A DNA stretch of 22,297 nt, taken from Firmicutes bacterium CAG:238. Its GTDB lineage: Bacteria > Bacillota > Clostridia > Peptostreptococcales > Anaerovoracaceae. This document shows, one piece after another, positions 14,127 through 21,721 of the stretch; position 1 is the stretch's first letter, and each line of letters begins with the position of its first letter. The translations under genes and the position numbers were made by a program. Location of the stretch: positions 1 to 22,297 of the forward strand of contig FR881990.1 in NCBI GenBank assembly GCA_000435615.1. The letters are read 5' to 3'. The notes below the pieces were generated by a model. It ran no database searches. It was not told where the DNA came from and saw nothing but the letters and a program-made list of their open reading frames with translations.

Positions 14127-14621
14127 ATGAAAAAGATGAAAATTTACGCAGCATACGGAAGCAACTTAAACCACGCACAGATGCGGGGGCGCTGTCCGGA
14201 TGCGAAGTATCTTGGCTCTGCCATGCTCAAAGATCAAAATTTGATTTTTTGCGGGCAGCCGGATCACAGCTTCGCGACCATCGAAAGTATGGAAGGAAAG
14301 GAAGTTCCAATCGGACTTTGGGAGATCAGCGCGCGCGATGAAAAATCGCTTGACCGCTACGAAGGGTATCCGAATTTTTATCATAAGACGGTGCTTCCTG
14401 CGATGCTTGACGGCGAGGAAGTTCATGCGATGGTATACATCATGGATCTTGCGATGCCTGCAGGACTTCCGTCCGCTATGTATTACGACATTGTTGAACA
14501 AGGCTACCGGGACTGCGGACTGGATACGGCGTATCTTAGAGAGGCGCTAAAGACCAGCATGGAGCGTGTGTACGGCCTTACGCCCATGCAGGAGATGAGC
14601 CCCGGCATGGAGATGCTGTAA
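14127..14621 (+). CDS. Gamma-glutamylcyclotransferase-like (AIG2-type) protein
   Basis: A 164-residue protein of the GGCT/AIG2 fold. The substrate-loop motif YGSNLN is at 10-15, and the catalytic glutamate is probably E79 in DRYEGYP, with the following strand HKTVLPAML. The family releases 5-oxoproline from gamma-glutamyl amides or amines. Directly after the amidoligase gene it may reverse or edit what that enzyme makes. ATG 14127 is preferred over 14112 because AAGGAG lies in between at the right distance. The end (VYGLTPMQEM) is typical. It is the last gene before a 381-bp noncoding region. A role in transfer is not obvious; modification of cell-wall peptides or of a small molecule are alternatives. 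Confidence 0.85.
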   Translation: MKKMKIYAAYGSNLNHAQMRGRCPDAKYLGSAMLKDQNLIFCGQPDHSFATIESMEGKEVPIGLWEISARDEKSLDRYEGYPNFYHKTVLPAMLDGEEVHAMVYIMDLAMPAGLPSAMYYDIVEQGYRDCGLDTAYLREALKTSMERVYGLTPMQEMSPGMEML

Positions 14622-14773
14622 GCACGGGGCGTTTCCCAAGCGAAAGCCCCAGATTGGCCCTGTGTCCGTTTTTTAGAGGAAAATGGATGCGGTGTAGATG
14701 CCGCCACCGAAAAAACGGCGTGTCCGCGCGTTTGGGGAAGAAGCCAGCAGCCGAAAATATGCAAAAGTGAAGG

Positions 14774-14793
14774 AGAGCAGCTTTGCTCTTTTT
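14774..14793 (+). terminator. Terminator-like hairpin
   Basis: AGAGCA (14774-14779) and TGCTCT (14784-14789) with loop GCTT, followed by TTTT. It would end transcription coming from the amidoligase operon and separate it from the mobilisation genes. Confidence 0.45.
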
Positions 14794-14807
14794 GCTTGCA
14801 GGAAAAA

Positions 14808-14836
14808 GAGGCGGGGGCAAAATCGCCCCTCGCCTC
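14808..14836. repeat. GC-rich inverted repeat within the candidate oriT
   Basis: GAGGCGGGGGC (14808-14818) pairs with GCCCC-T-CGCCTC (14825-14836) over 11 bp with one bulged T and an AAAATC loop. There is no T run after it, so a relaxosome or regulatory structure fits better than a terminator. Confidence 0.55.
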
Positions 14837-14843
14837 ACTTCCC

Positions 14844-14866
14844 GGAGTCCCGCAATGCGGGTCTCC
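14844..14866. repeat. Second inverted repeat within the candidate oriT
   Basis: GGAG-T-CCCGC (14844-14853) pairs with GCGGG-T-CTCC (14857-14866) with a single central T:T mismatch and a 3-nt loop AAT. It follows the previous hairpin after 7 bases. The two together look like a protein-recognised structured region. Confidence 0.5.
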
Positions 14867-15002
14867 CAAAGCGTTTTCGAGGTTTTCCTTTCGGTGAACA
14901 TAGGGGTTAAAACGCAGAGGGGAAATGCGAAAAGGAGTCAATGCGTAGAAAAGAAGACGCTGATTCCGCAAGTTACAAGAATACGCAAAGGAGTCAAAGA
15001 AG

Positions 15003-15416
15003 ATGGAAACCCAAAAAAGAAAGTTTGCGCTTTGGATTCGCGCGGAGACAATGGAAAAAATCGAGACGCTATATAAAAAGGATAACTGCAGGAGCCGCTC
15101 GGAATTTATTGAAAAAGCTGTCCTCTTTTACAGCGGCTATCTGACCGCAGAGCAGACGGAGGGGTATCTTCCCGCGGTCGTGATTTCTGCCATGCAGGGA
15201 AGCCTCGGACGCTACGAAGACCGCACCGCAAGGCTGTTATTCAAAATGGCCGTCGAGCTTTCGATGCTGCTTCACACGGTCGCAGCGACAAACGAGATCG
15301 AGGAAGAAAGCCTCAGCCGGCTTCGCGGTATGTGCGTGCAGGAAGTAAAAAGCCTGAAGGGAAGCATCACCTTGGAAGAAGCGGCGGATTTCCAAAGGGG
15401 TGATACGGATGGCTGA
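15003..15416 (+). CDS. MobC-like ribbon-helix-helix accessory protein
   Basis: A 137-residue protein. The first 50 residues (KRKFALWIRAETMEKIETLYK, then SRSEFIEKAVLFYSGYL) fit a ribbon-helix-helix DNA-binding domain: one strand with alternating residues and two helices. The remainder is helical and could be the oligomerisation part. It directly precedes and overlaps the relaxase gene by 8 bases, which is the place of the accessory protein that binds oriT and helps the relaxase nick. ATG 15003 has AGGAG 9 bases upstream; that site lies in the second copy of the 11-bp direct repeat, so binding there could regulate its own translation or transcription. I call it MobC-like by position and fold; similarity to classical MobC is not evident. 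Confidence 0.75.
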   Translation: METQKRKFALWIRAETMEKIETLYKKDNCRSRSEFIEKAVLFYSGYLTAEQTEGYLPAVVISAMQGSLGRYEDRTARLLFKMAVELSMLLHTVAATNEIEEESLSRLRGMCVQEVKSLKGSITLEEAADFQRGDTDG

Positions 15417-17424
15417 TATCATCTTAAAATGCAGGTATTTATCGCCGCGCGCCAAAAGCCATGCCGGAAATCTCATTCGATATATCGCAACCAGAGAAGG
15501 GGTAGTCATCGACAAACGGGAAAACTATGTCGGATATATTGCGATGCGGCCGGGCGCAGAGAAGCGAGGAGCGCATGGACTTTTCAGTGCAGGAGAGGAA
15601 AAGATTTTCCTCTCCAAAGTCGCAAGGGAAGTAGCGGCGCATGAAGGGATCGTCTGGACCAATATCCTGTCCATTACGCGAAAAGACGCTGAGCGGCTTG
15701 GCTATGAAACAGGCGAAGCATGGCGGACTCTTCTGAAAGCAAACACGCACCTCATGGCAGATGCCATGAAGATTCCGGCGGGTGATCTCATCTGGTATGC
15801 CGCCTTTCACAACGAAGCCCACCATCCGCACATTCACATGGTTGCCTACTCAAAAGGAAAAGAACCATACCTCAGTGAAGCAGGGATTCAAAAAATGAAG
15901 TCCGCCTTTGCAAGGGAAATTTTCAGAGAGGATCTGCTGCCGCTTTACGCCATGCAGACCGAACGGCGCGAAGCAATCGGAAAAGAGACCGAAAAAATGA
16001 TTTCCGAAATTTCAAGCGCGCCTGCGAAAAATCCGGTGCTGATCGCAAAATTCATCGAGCTATCGGAAAGGCTTAAGAGCGTCAAAGGTCGCAAGGTCTA
16101 TGGGTATCTTCCGGGCCCGCTGAGAAAGCTGACCGATGAGATACTGACCGAGCTATCAAAAGAAGATGCCCTTGCAGCCTGCTATGCAGCGTGGCAGGAG
16201 GGGCAGCGCAGCATCGAAACCATCTATCAGGATGCGCCGCGCAGAGCGCAGAGCCTATCCGAAAACAAGGCGTTTCGAAACCTCAAAAACAAGATCATCA
16301 CCGAAGCACTTTCGTTTGCTATGCAGGAGCTGACCTTTGAAGAGCTGCCCGAAACGGATGAAGGATTCTTTCCGGAAACGGAGGAAGATGGGGTGCCAAA
16401 ACGCCCAAAGCAGGCAGCGGCAGGAAACCTTTCGCAGCTGTTTGATTGGTACTTGGAAGCAAAAGCCTGCCTCTATGATGATCCGGAAAACGAGTATTAC
16501 GATCCGGAAAAAGGAGAAGAGCTTCTAAGGCTTTCCGCAGCAGGCGGTCTTGCAGTCGCAAAATACCGTCTTGGGATGGAGCTTCTTACCGGAAAAAATT
16601 TCGCAAAGGATGCCGGGGAAGGAATTCGCCTCTTATGGGAATGTGCAAATCAGGGTAACCAGTACGCGCAGTACCAGCTCGGCAGGGTCTATCTTGCCGG
16701 TACAGATGCCGCACAGGACATCGCTCTTGCCGAAAGCCTCTTTAAAAGCGCAGCAGGTCAGGGAAACTCTTTTGCCATGTACAGCCTCGCCAAAATGCAC
16801 CTTGCGGGTCTTGCAAAAGAAGCAAGCAAAGCACAGGCCATCGAGCTTCTCACAGAGTCCGCAGAAAAAGACAATGTGCATGCCGAGTACCTGCTTGGAA
16901 AGTTTTACTTACGCGGGGAGCATGTTCCAAAGGACAGCAAAAAGGCAGAAATGCTGCTTAAAAAAGCTGCGAAAAAAGACCATGCGCAGGCAGAATATCT
17001 GCTTGGGAAAACCTATGCGCTCGGAAAAGAGCTGCCAAAGGACATGACAAAAGCTCTGCGGTATCTCAGGCGTGCCTGCAAGAAGGAAAACCAGTATGCG
17101 CAGTACCAGCTTGGCAAAATGTATCTGTTCGGGCAGGACATTACGCGCGACGAAGATGCGGGGAAAATACTCTTAAGCAAAGCGGCCGCGCAGGGAAACG
17201 CTTGCGCCAAGATGATTTTGGAAAGCTATCGTCCGCATCGCCCGGCGGTGCCTGCCGGAATCCACATCATGCGTCTTGCCGGGTATTTTACGGAGATTTT
17301 TCCACCGGGGGCATTTCGCATGCAAAAGCTCACCGAGCAGAAGCTGCGGGCAGAAATCACAGAACGAAAACGGGCAAGAGGGCTTCGTACATCGCATGGC
17401 CAGCAGTTTACAGATGAACCGTAG
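15409..17424 (+). CDS. MobP-type relaxase with C-terminal Sel1 repeats
   Basis: A 671-residue protein. The N-terminal half is the relaxase: KSHAGNLIRYIATREGV near the start (Y25 may be the nicking tyrosine) and the metal-binding histidine motif FHNEAHHPHIHM (H139, H141 and H143 as the triad). It would cut one strand at oriT and stay bound to its 5' end. From about 363 to 607 there are seven Sel1-like repeats of about 36 residues, each with an A-x-Y-x-LGxxY core (for example AEYLLGKFYLRG, AQYQLGKMYLFG). Sel1 repeats bind proteins and could link the relaxase to the coupling protein or accessory factors. ATG 15409 with GGGGTGAT upstream is chosen over GTG 15400. The C-terminus is basic. The gene is complete. 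The class (MobP3-like) is given from memory of the motif. Confidence 0.88.
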   Translation: MADIILKCRYLSPRAKSHAGNLIRYIATREGVVIDKRENYVGYIAMRPGAEKRGAHGLFSAGEEKIFLSKVAREVAAHEGIVWTNILSITRKDAERLGYETGEAWRTLLKANTHLMADAMKIPAGDLIWYAAFHNEAHHPHIHMVAYSKGKEPYLSEAGIQKMKSAFAREIFREDLLPLYAMQTERREAIGKETEKMISEISSAPAKNPVLIAKFIELSERLKSVKGRKVYGYLPGPLRKLTDEILTELSKEDALAACYAAWQEGQRSIETIYQDAPRRAQSLSENKAFRNLKNKIITEALSFAMQELTFEELPETDEGFFPETEEDGVPKRPKQAAAGNLSQLFDWYLEAKACLYDDPENEYYDPEKGEELLRLSAAGGLAVAKYRLGMELLTGKNFAKDAGEGIRLLWECANQGNQYAQYQLGRVYLAGTDAAQDIALAESLFKSAAGQGNSFAMYSLAKMHLAGLAKEASKAQAIELLTESAEKDNVHAEYLLGKFYLRGEHVPKDSKKAEMLLKKAAKKDHAQAEYLLGKTYALGKELPKDMTKALRYLRRACKKENQYAQYQLGKMYLFGQDITRDEDAGKILLSKAAAQGNACAKMILESYRPHRPAVPAGIHIMRLAGYFTEIFPPGAFRMQKLTEQKLRAEITERKRARGLRTSHGQQFTDEP

Positions 17425-17446
17425 GAATCATAAGAAAGGAGAGTCT

Positions 17447-18391
17447 ATGAGCGAGTATATTCCGTTTACGGAAGAAGAAAAACTTCGCGCAGGCAGCGCA
17501 GACATCGCCGAGCTTCTGCGCGAGCAGGGCGAAGAAGTCCGGCGCATGGGTCGGGAACTTGTTTGGATGAAGGATGGCGAAAAGATCAGTATTCGGGGGA
17601 ATTTATGGTATAACCAGTACCAACGCGAGGGTGGAAACAGCATTGATTTTGCAAGAAAGTTCTTAAACTTCAGCTACCCGGATGCGGTCAAACTGCTGCT
17701 TGGCGGAAGCCGGGAGGGCATAGTTTTATCAAACAGCAATCGTCCAAGAAGCCCGGCGCAAAAGAAACAAGCGCAAAACCCATTCACACCGCCAAAGAAG
17801 CATCACGACATGAAGCGCGTTTTTTCCTATCTCATCAAAACACGCGGCATTGATCCGGACATCGTCCTCAGCTTTGCGCGGATGGGACTCATCTATGAGG
17901 AAGCAGGCTATCACAACGCTGTCTTTTGCGGAAGAGACGAAAACGGCGTGATGCGGCACGCCAATAAAAGGGGAACGCTTCGAAACAGCACCTTTAAGGG
18001 AAATCAGGCAGGGAGCCTGCCGCAGTACAGCTTTCACTACAGCGGCACCTCCGATACGATCTATTTCTTTGAGGCACCGCTTGATATGCTTTCCTACATC
18101 AGCCTGCAGAAAGAAAACTGGCGGGTGCATTCTTACGCCGCCGCCTGTTCGGTCTCCGATCAGGTGCTGTTTCACCAGCTGAAGCTGCATTCGAACCTTA
18201 AAAAATGCGTGCTGTGTCTTGATAACGATCTTGCAGGCTACCGAGCAGGCGAGCGGATCTGCGAAAAGCTTCTGGAAAAAGGCTATGAGGTAGAAGTAGA
18301 CTACCCAAGAAAAAAGGACTGGAATGAAGAGCTCTTGCACCGGCAGGAGCAGGAACAGGAGAGTGCGTTATGTCCGGCTATGAGTTACTGA
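17447..18391 (+). CDS. Toprim-domain primase-like protein (CHC2-like/DUF3991)
   Basis: A 314-residue protein with three parts. The N-terminal part (15-85) resembles the substrate-binding half of primases, with WYNQYQREGGNSIDFARKF but without the zinc-binding cysteines. The middle (about 118-190) is DUF3991-like. The C-terminal part is a toprim fold with glutamate in FFEAPLDML (E209) and CLDNDLAGYRAG (D259, D261), the metal-binding residues. The KKDWNE at 289-294 is usual at the end of such proteins. It likely primes or processes DNA after transfer. ATG 17447 follows AAAGGAG. It overlaps the start of the coupling protein gene by 22 bases. A longer frame to 17276 is the shadow of the relaxase end. 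Actual primase activity is not proven, as these proteins lack a known helicase partner here. Confidence 0.85.
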   Translation: MSEYIPFTEEEKLRAGSADIAELLREQGEEVRRMGRELVWMKDGEKISIRGNLWYNQYQREGGNSIDFARKFLNFSYPDAVKLLLGGSREGIVLSNSNRPRSPAQKKQAQNPFTPPKKHHDMKRVFSYLIKTRGIDPDIVLSFARMGLIYEEAGYHNAVFCGRDENGVMRHANKRGTLRNSTFKGNQAGSLPQYSFHYSGTSDTIYFFEAPLDMLSYISLQKENWRVHSYAAACSVSDQVLFHQLKLHSNLKKCVLCLDNDLAGYRAGERICEKLLEKGYEVEVDYPRKKDWNEELLHRQEQEQESALCPAMSY

Positions 18392-20124
18392 TTTTATGCG
18401 GCGGCGCGTTCCTCGGACTTCTGATCGTCATTGAAAGCCTTTCCGAACGGACTAACCTCAACGGGATCAAAGGACGGACCGTCGGTGACGGGCAGCATGG
18501 CAGCGCAAGGTTTCTCACGAAAAAAGAGCTGCATACCGTTTATACTCGCGTGCCCTACACCCCGAAAGCGTGGCGCAGCACCGCAAAACGCGGCAAAGAA
18601 ATCCGCCTGCCGGAGGGGATTCTCCTCTCCTGCGAAAAGCGGGGAAAGAAGATTTTCGCGCTGGTTGACCCGTCCGATGTGCATACGATGATGGTCGGTG
18701 CGGCCGGGTGCGGCAAGACCGCCTACTGGCTGTATCCGAACCTCGAATATGCCTGTGCATGCGGGATGAGCTTCGTAGTAACCGATACGAAGGGGGATGT
18801 CTATCGAAACTTTGCGGGAATTGCGAAAAACTGCTATGGCTACAAGGTGGCGGTCATTGACTTTCGTAACCCGACGCGATCAAACGGAAACAATCTTTTG
18901 CACCTTGTAAATAAATATACCGACCTTGCAAAGGAGCATCCGGAAACGCTCGCCTACCTTGCAAAAGCCGAAAAGTATGCAAAAATCATTGCAAAGACCC
19001 TGATTTTCAGCGAGGGCGACGCGGCAAACTATGGACAGAATGCTTTTTTTTACGATGCTGCAGAAGGACTTCTGACCTCAGCAATTCTTCTTGTCAGCCG
19101 CTATGGCGGAGAGGGCGAGCGGCACATTGTGTCGGTGTTTAAACTCCTGCAGGAGATGATCGGAAAAGGAAAAGACGGAAAGAGTGAGTTTCAAAACCTG
19201 TTAAGTCTTCTTAGCGAGGATGATAAGATTCGGTGGTTTGCAGGCGCAGCCTTAAACAGCGCCGAGCAGGCAATGCAGTCGGTCATTTCGACCGCCATGT
19301 CAAGGCTCAATGCGTTTCTTGATTCAGAGATGGAGCAGATCCTCTGCTTTGATACAGAGATCGATATCGAGGCCTTTTGCGAGGAAAAATGCGCGGTGTT
19401 TCTTGTGATGCCGGAGGAAAATCCGAGTGCTTATTTTTTGGTTTCGCTGTTCATTCAGCAGACATACCGCGAGCTCCTTTCCGTGGCAGATGAGATGGGC
19501 GGAAGGCTTTCCCGCAAAGCCGCCTTTTATATGGATGAACTTGGGACGCTGCCGCGGATTTCCTCGCTGGAGATGGCGTTTGCCGCAGCCCGGTCGCGCA
19601 ATATCATGCTCGTTCCGATCATTCAAAGCTACCAGCAGCTTGAAAAAAATTACGGTAAGGAAGGCAGCGCCATCATTCAGGATAACTGTCAGATCACGAT
19701 TGCAGGAGGGTTTTCCCCGACTTCGCAGACAGCCGACAGCATCGCAAAAGCCCTTGGATACCGGACGGTGCTCACCGGCTCGGTATCCCGCAGCAAAGAT
19801 CATCCGTCGCAGAGTTTATCTATGATACAGCGAGAACTCATGAGCGCAGACGAATTAAAGAGCATGAAAAAAGGAAGCTTTGTGGTCATGAAAACCGGTA
19901 CCCATCCGTTTATCGCAAAGCTTCGGCTGCATTTTGAGTGGGGCGTGACCTTTGATGAGCCGGTCTATATCCTCGAAGAAAAGAGCAGGCGAAAGACTCG
20001 TTATATTCAAAAAGATGCCCTGCGCACAAAGATCCTGCTGGAAAAGAGCAAGGCGGGCAGCGCAGAAATCGAGAATGAGACAAAGCCGAATGAGAAAAAG
20101 AGCGTATCGCTTCGGACAAGTTAA
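18370..20124 (+). CDS. VirD4/TraG-type coupling protein
   Basis: A 584-residue ATPase that brings the relaxase-DNA complex to the channel. There is one short hydrophobic segment at 5-25 (classical VirD4 has two). Walker A is GAAGCGKT (110-117), Walker B is FYMDELG (D389, E390), and the conserved region QSYQQLEKNYG (about 418-428) and QDNCQITIAGG follow. The all-alpha domain that recognises the relaxase is expected around 190-310. ATG 18370 lies in the end of the primase-like gene. The last 40 residues are lysine- and arginine-rich and probably flexible. It is somewhat shorter than usual TraG proteins but has all motifs. It follows the relaxase and primase-like genes as one operon. Confidence 0.93.
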   Translation: MSGYELLILCGGAFLGLLIVIESLSERTNLNGIKGRTVGDGQHGSARFLTKKELHTVYTRVPYTPKAWRSTAKRGKEIRLPEGILLSCEKRGKKIFALVDPSDVHTMMVGAAGCGKTAYWLYPNLEYACACGMSFVVTDTKGDVYRNFAGIAKNCYGYKVAVIDFRNPTRSNGNNLLHLVNKYTDLAKEHPETLAYLAKAEKYAKIIAKTLIFSEGDAANYGQNAFFYDAAEGLLTSAILLVSRYGGEGERHIVSVFKLLQEMIGKGKDGKSEFQNLLSLLSEDDKIRWFAGAALNSAEQAMQSVISTAMSRLNAFLDSEMEQILCFDTEIDIEAFCEEKCAVFLVMPEENPSAYFLVSLFIQQTYRELLSVADEMGGRLSRKAAFYMDELGTLPRISSLEMAFAAARSRNIMLVPIIQSYQQLEKNYGKEGSAIIQDNCQITIAGGFSPTSQTADSIAKALGYRTVLTGSVSRSKDHPSQSLSMIQRELMSADELKSMKKGSFVVMKTGTHPFIAKLRLHFEWGVTFDEPVYILEEKSRRKTRYIQKDALRTKILLEKSKAGSAEIENETKPNEKKSVSLRTS

Positions 20125-20156
20125 GAGGCGGCATGCCTTGAAGGGAGGTGAGAGAT

Positions 20157-20420
20157 TTGCAGGAAATCAACAGCGGATACCGGATTCGGGACGCAGATAC
20201 GCTTACGCAGAAAGCAAAGACGATCTATCTATATTTAAAACAGCGAAGCGGAAGAAACGGTAAAGCATGGCCCGGTGTCAAGACCATTGCCGCAGATCTT
20301 GGCCTCAGCGAAAGCACGGTGCGGCGCGGCATCCGGGAGCTTCAGGAAAAGAAGCTCATCACTGTTTGTGCGGCATATCGGGAAAACGGCGGCAGAACCA
20401 GTAACCGATATTTTCTTTAG
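20157..20420 (+). CDS. Small winged-helix DNA-binding protein
   Basis: An 87-residue protein. Residues 16-75 form a helix-turn-helix of the winged type: TLTQKAKTIYLYLKQRSGRNGKAWP (split around a loop), then KTIAADLGLSESTVRRGIRELQEKKLI and a basic wing with YRENGGRTSNRYF. It resembles the HTH of replication initiators and of small transcription regulators found next to VirD4 in these elements. TTG 20157 is the likely start because AGGGAGGT lies 8 bases upstream; the GTG at 20148 is part of that ribosome site. Just after it are the TGACAGGG repeats (20453-20486), which it may bind to control the promoter at 20553; that is inference. No replication gene is attached. Confidence 0.75.
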   Translation: MQEINSGYRIRDADTLTQKAKTIYLYLKQRSGRNGKAWPGVKTIAADLGLSESTVRRGIRELQEKKLITVCAAYRENGGRTSNRYFL

Positions 20421-20452
20421 CTGTCCCGACAAGGGGATACTCTAAGTATGCC

Positions 20453-20486
20453 TTGACAGGGGGCCCCTGTCAAAGCTGACAGGGCC
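20453..20486. repeat. Overlapping palindromes with three TGACAGGG copies
   Basis: TTGACAGGGG (20453-20462) and CCCCTGTCAA (20464-20473) make a perfect 10-bp inverted repeat with one central G. GGCCCCTGTCA (20462-20472) can alternatively pair with TGACAGGGCC (20477-20486), with one bulged C. Only one hairpin can form at a time. No T run follows directly, so an operator or attenuator is more likely than a plain terminator. It may still end the coupling-protein transcript. Confidence 0.6.
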
Positions 20487-20552
20487 GGAAAGAAAAAGAG
20501 AAAGGATAGCAGAAAAAAGAAAATATCTTAGAGGCGTTTCTGCAGGATTTCG

Positions 20553-20581
20553 TTGACAAACCGTCCCTTTGCCTCCATAAT
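20553..20581 (+). promoter_or_regulatory. Sigma-A promoter for the surface-protein genes
   Basis: TTGACA (20553-20558), a 17-bp spacer and CATAAT (20576-20581). The start would lie near 20588, about 40 bases before ATG 20629. Together with the upstream palindromes it makes the surface-protein genes a separate transcription unit. Confidence 0.65.
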
Positions 20582-20628
20582 GTCGGTAAGAAAAACCGAA
20601 AAAACCATGAGGGAAAGGGAGGCGAGAG

Positions 20629-21621
20629 ATGAAAAAGATTCTAACAGGACTTCTTGCACTGCTTCTGATCACGCAGACAGCTTATGCGGAAAGTCCAAGC
20701 GAAAGCGCAGCGCAGCCGGTGCAGCAGGAAGCGCAAGATAAGGCAGACATCAAAACACAAAAACCTGTGCTGAAGGCAGCAAGCTATGATGTGACAAAGA
20801 TCAAACTTTCGTGGGAAATGATTCCCGATGCAGACGGATACATCTTGTATCGCAAGGCAGAGGGCGCAAAGAACTATCAGAAAATCTATACAGCGGAGAG
20901 CGGCGAGAGCAGCTCCTACATCGACACCGGACGAACCTGCGGGAGAACCTACTGCTACAAGCTGAAAGCCTATCAGGAAAGCACAGACGGCAGAATTTAC
21001 TCAAAGGCATCGCAGGTCAAGAAGGCGCACGCAAGACCAAGGAAACCGGTCATCACAAGTCTTTTTGAGAAAAAAGAGCGGTTCGCAGAACTCGAACTAC
21101 GGTGGAAACCCGTCAGTGGCGCAAGCGGCTATCAGATTGCAGTGCGGGAGATTGGAACAAAAAAGTGGTACACGAAAAACACCGATATCTTCACCGTCTA
21201 CCGCAGCAAAGATGGTTATGCGCACATCGGGTGCAGTACAGACTATGCGTACGAGTTCAAAGTGCGCGCCTACAAAGTGATCCGCGGAAAGCGCATCTAC
21301 AGTCTGTACTCTGCGCCATATCGCTACCACGAAACATGGACGAACGCACAGCTGAAACAGGCAATCGAAGAACGGCTGGTAAATGAATACGGCGCAGAAC
21401 TCAACGATATCTATATCGACGGCGAAGTCAAGACACCGGAGAACTCCTCGTGGAGCACCTGCTGGCCGATGTACTTATCCAAGTATGCAAGCCTTGAAGA
21501 TGCGGTCGACTATATCTTCGACCATCAGTACACCCACTTCGGACTGAAAGATCACTGCATCAAAGTATGGCTGCATGAGGAAGATCCGCTCTACTGCGGG
21601 GTATCTTTCCTGGAAGGATAG
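20629..21621 (+). CDS. Secreted protein with two fibronectin type III domains
   Basis: A 330-residue exported protein. Residues 1-20 are a signal peptide (probable cleavage AYA/ES). A Gln/Glu/Ala-rich linker follows (21-44). Two fibronectin type III domains are at about 45-133 and 139-232, each with the features LSWEMIPDADGYILYR and LRWKPVSGASGYQI, and a Tyr/Lys-rich strand (YCYKLKAYQ, YEFKVRAYK). The last 100 residues have four cysteines and a helix; I do not recognise them. There is no LPXTG motif or membrane anchor, so it is secreted or bound non-covalently. Ribosome site GGGAGG is well placed. It stands next to a thioester adhesin, so it may be an adhesion partner or matrix-binding protein. 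The function in transfer is inference. Confidence 0.8.
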   Translation: MKKILTGLLALLLITQTAYAESPSESAAQPVQQEAQDKADIKTQKPVLKAASYDVTKIKLSWEMIPDADGYILYRKAEGAKNYQKIYTAESGESSSYIDTGRTCGRTYCYKLKAYQESTDGRIYSKASQVKKAHARPRKPVITSLFEKKERFAELELRWKPVSGASGYQIAVREIGTKKWYTKNTDIFTVYRSKDGYAHIGCSTDYAYEFKVRAYKVIRGKRIYSLYSAPYRYHETWTNAQLKQAIEERLVNEYGAELNDIYIDGEVKTPENSSWSTCWPMYLSKYASLEDAVDYIFDHQYTHFGLKDHCIKVWLHEEDPLYCGVSFLEG

Positions 21622-21666
21622 AAGAAAAAATCAGAAAGAAAAACAAGTAAATCAAAGGATACAAGG

Positions 21667-21696
21667 CACTCGGAAAGAACCATCCGGGTGTTTTTT
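21667..21696 (+). terminator. Rho-independent terminator after the fibronectin protein
   Basis: CACTCGGA (21667-21674) pairs with TCCGGGTG (21683-21690) over 8 bp with one G-T pair and an 8-nt loop, then six T's (21691-21696). The next gene starts 25 bases after it, so that gene needs readthrough or an unseen promoter. Confidence 0.75.
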
Positions 21697-21721
21697 CGTG
21701 CAACAAAGGAGATGAATTCAC

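Larger units (their letters stand above)
14622..15002. other. Hairpin-rich noncoding region, candidate oriT
   Basis: This gap lies immediately upstream of the accessory protein and relaxase genes, the usual place of the origin of transfer. From left to right it has a bulged hairpin (GGGGC/GCCCC, 14626-14650), a T run (14670-14675), a terminator-like hairpin (14774-14793), a GC-rich hairpin (14808-14836), a second hairpin (14844-14866), inverted arms GCGTTTT (14871-14877) and AAAACGC (14909-14915) around a 31-nt stretch, and an 11-bp direct repeat (14931-14941 and 14987-14997). Frames across it on both strands are open but have no coding character. The nick site cannot be fixed from this sequence alone. 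Confidence 0.55.

Noticed and set aside
14504..14971. 155-residue open frame on the minus strand across the candidate oriT
   Set aside because: It has no ribosome site, covers the end of the cyclotransferase gene and the hairpins, and its composition (many Pro, Ser, Cys, His) follows from GC-rich noncoding DNA.
14941..15144. 67-residue open frame with a good ribosome site before ATG 14941
   Set aside because: Apart from its first 20 codons it lies out of phase within the accessory protein gene, is dominated by Arg and Lys, and resembles no protein. It is kept only as a note on the direct repeat.
17729..18340. 203-residue open frame antisense to the primase-like gene
   Set aside because: It is the shadow of a gene with clear toprim residues; it lacks a ribosome site and domain pattern.
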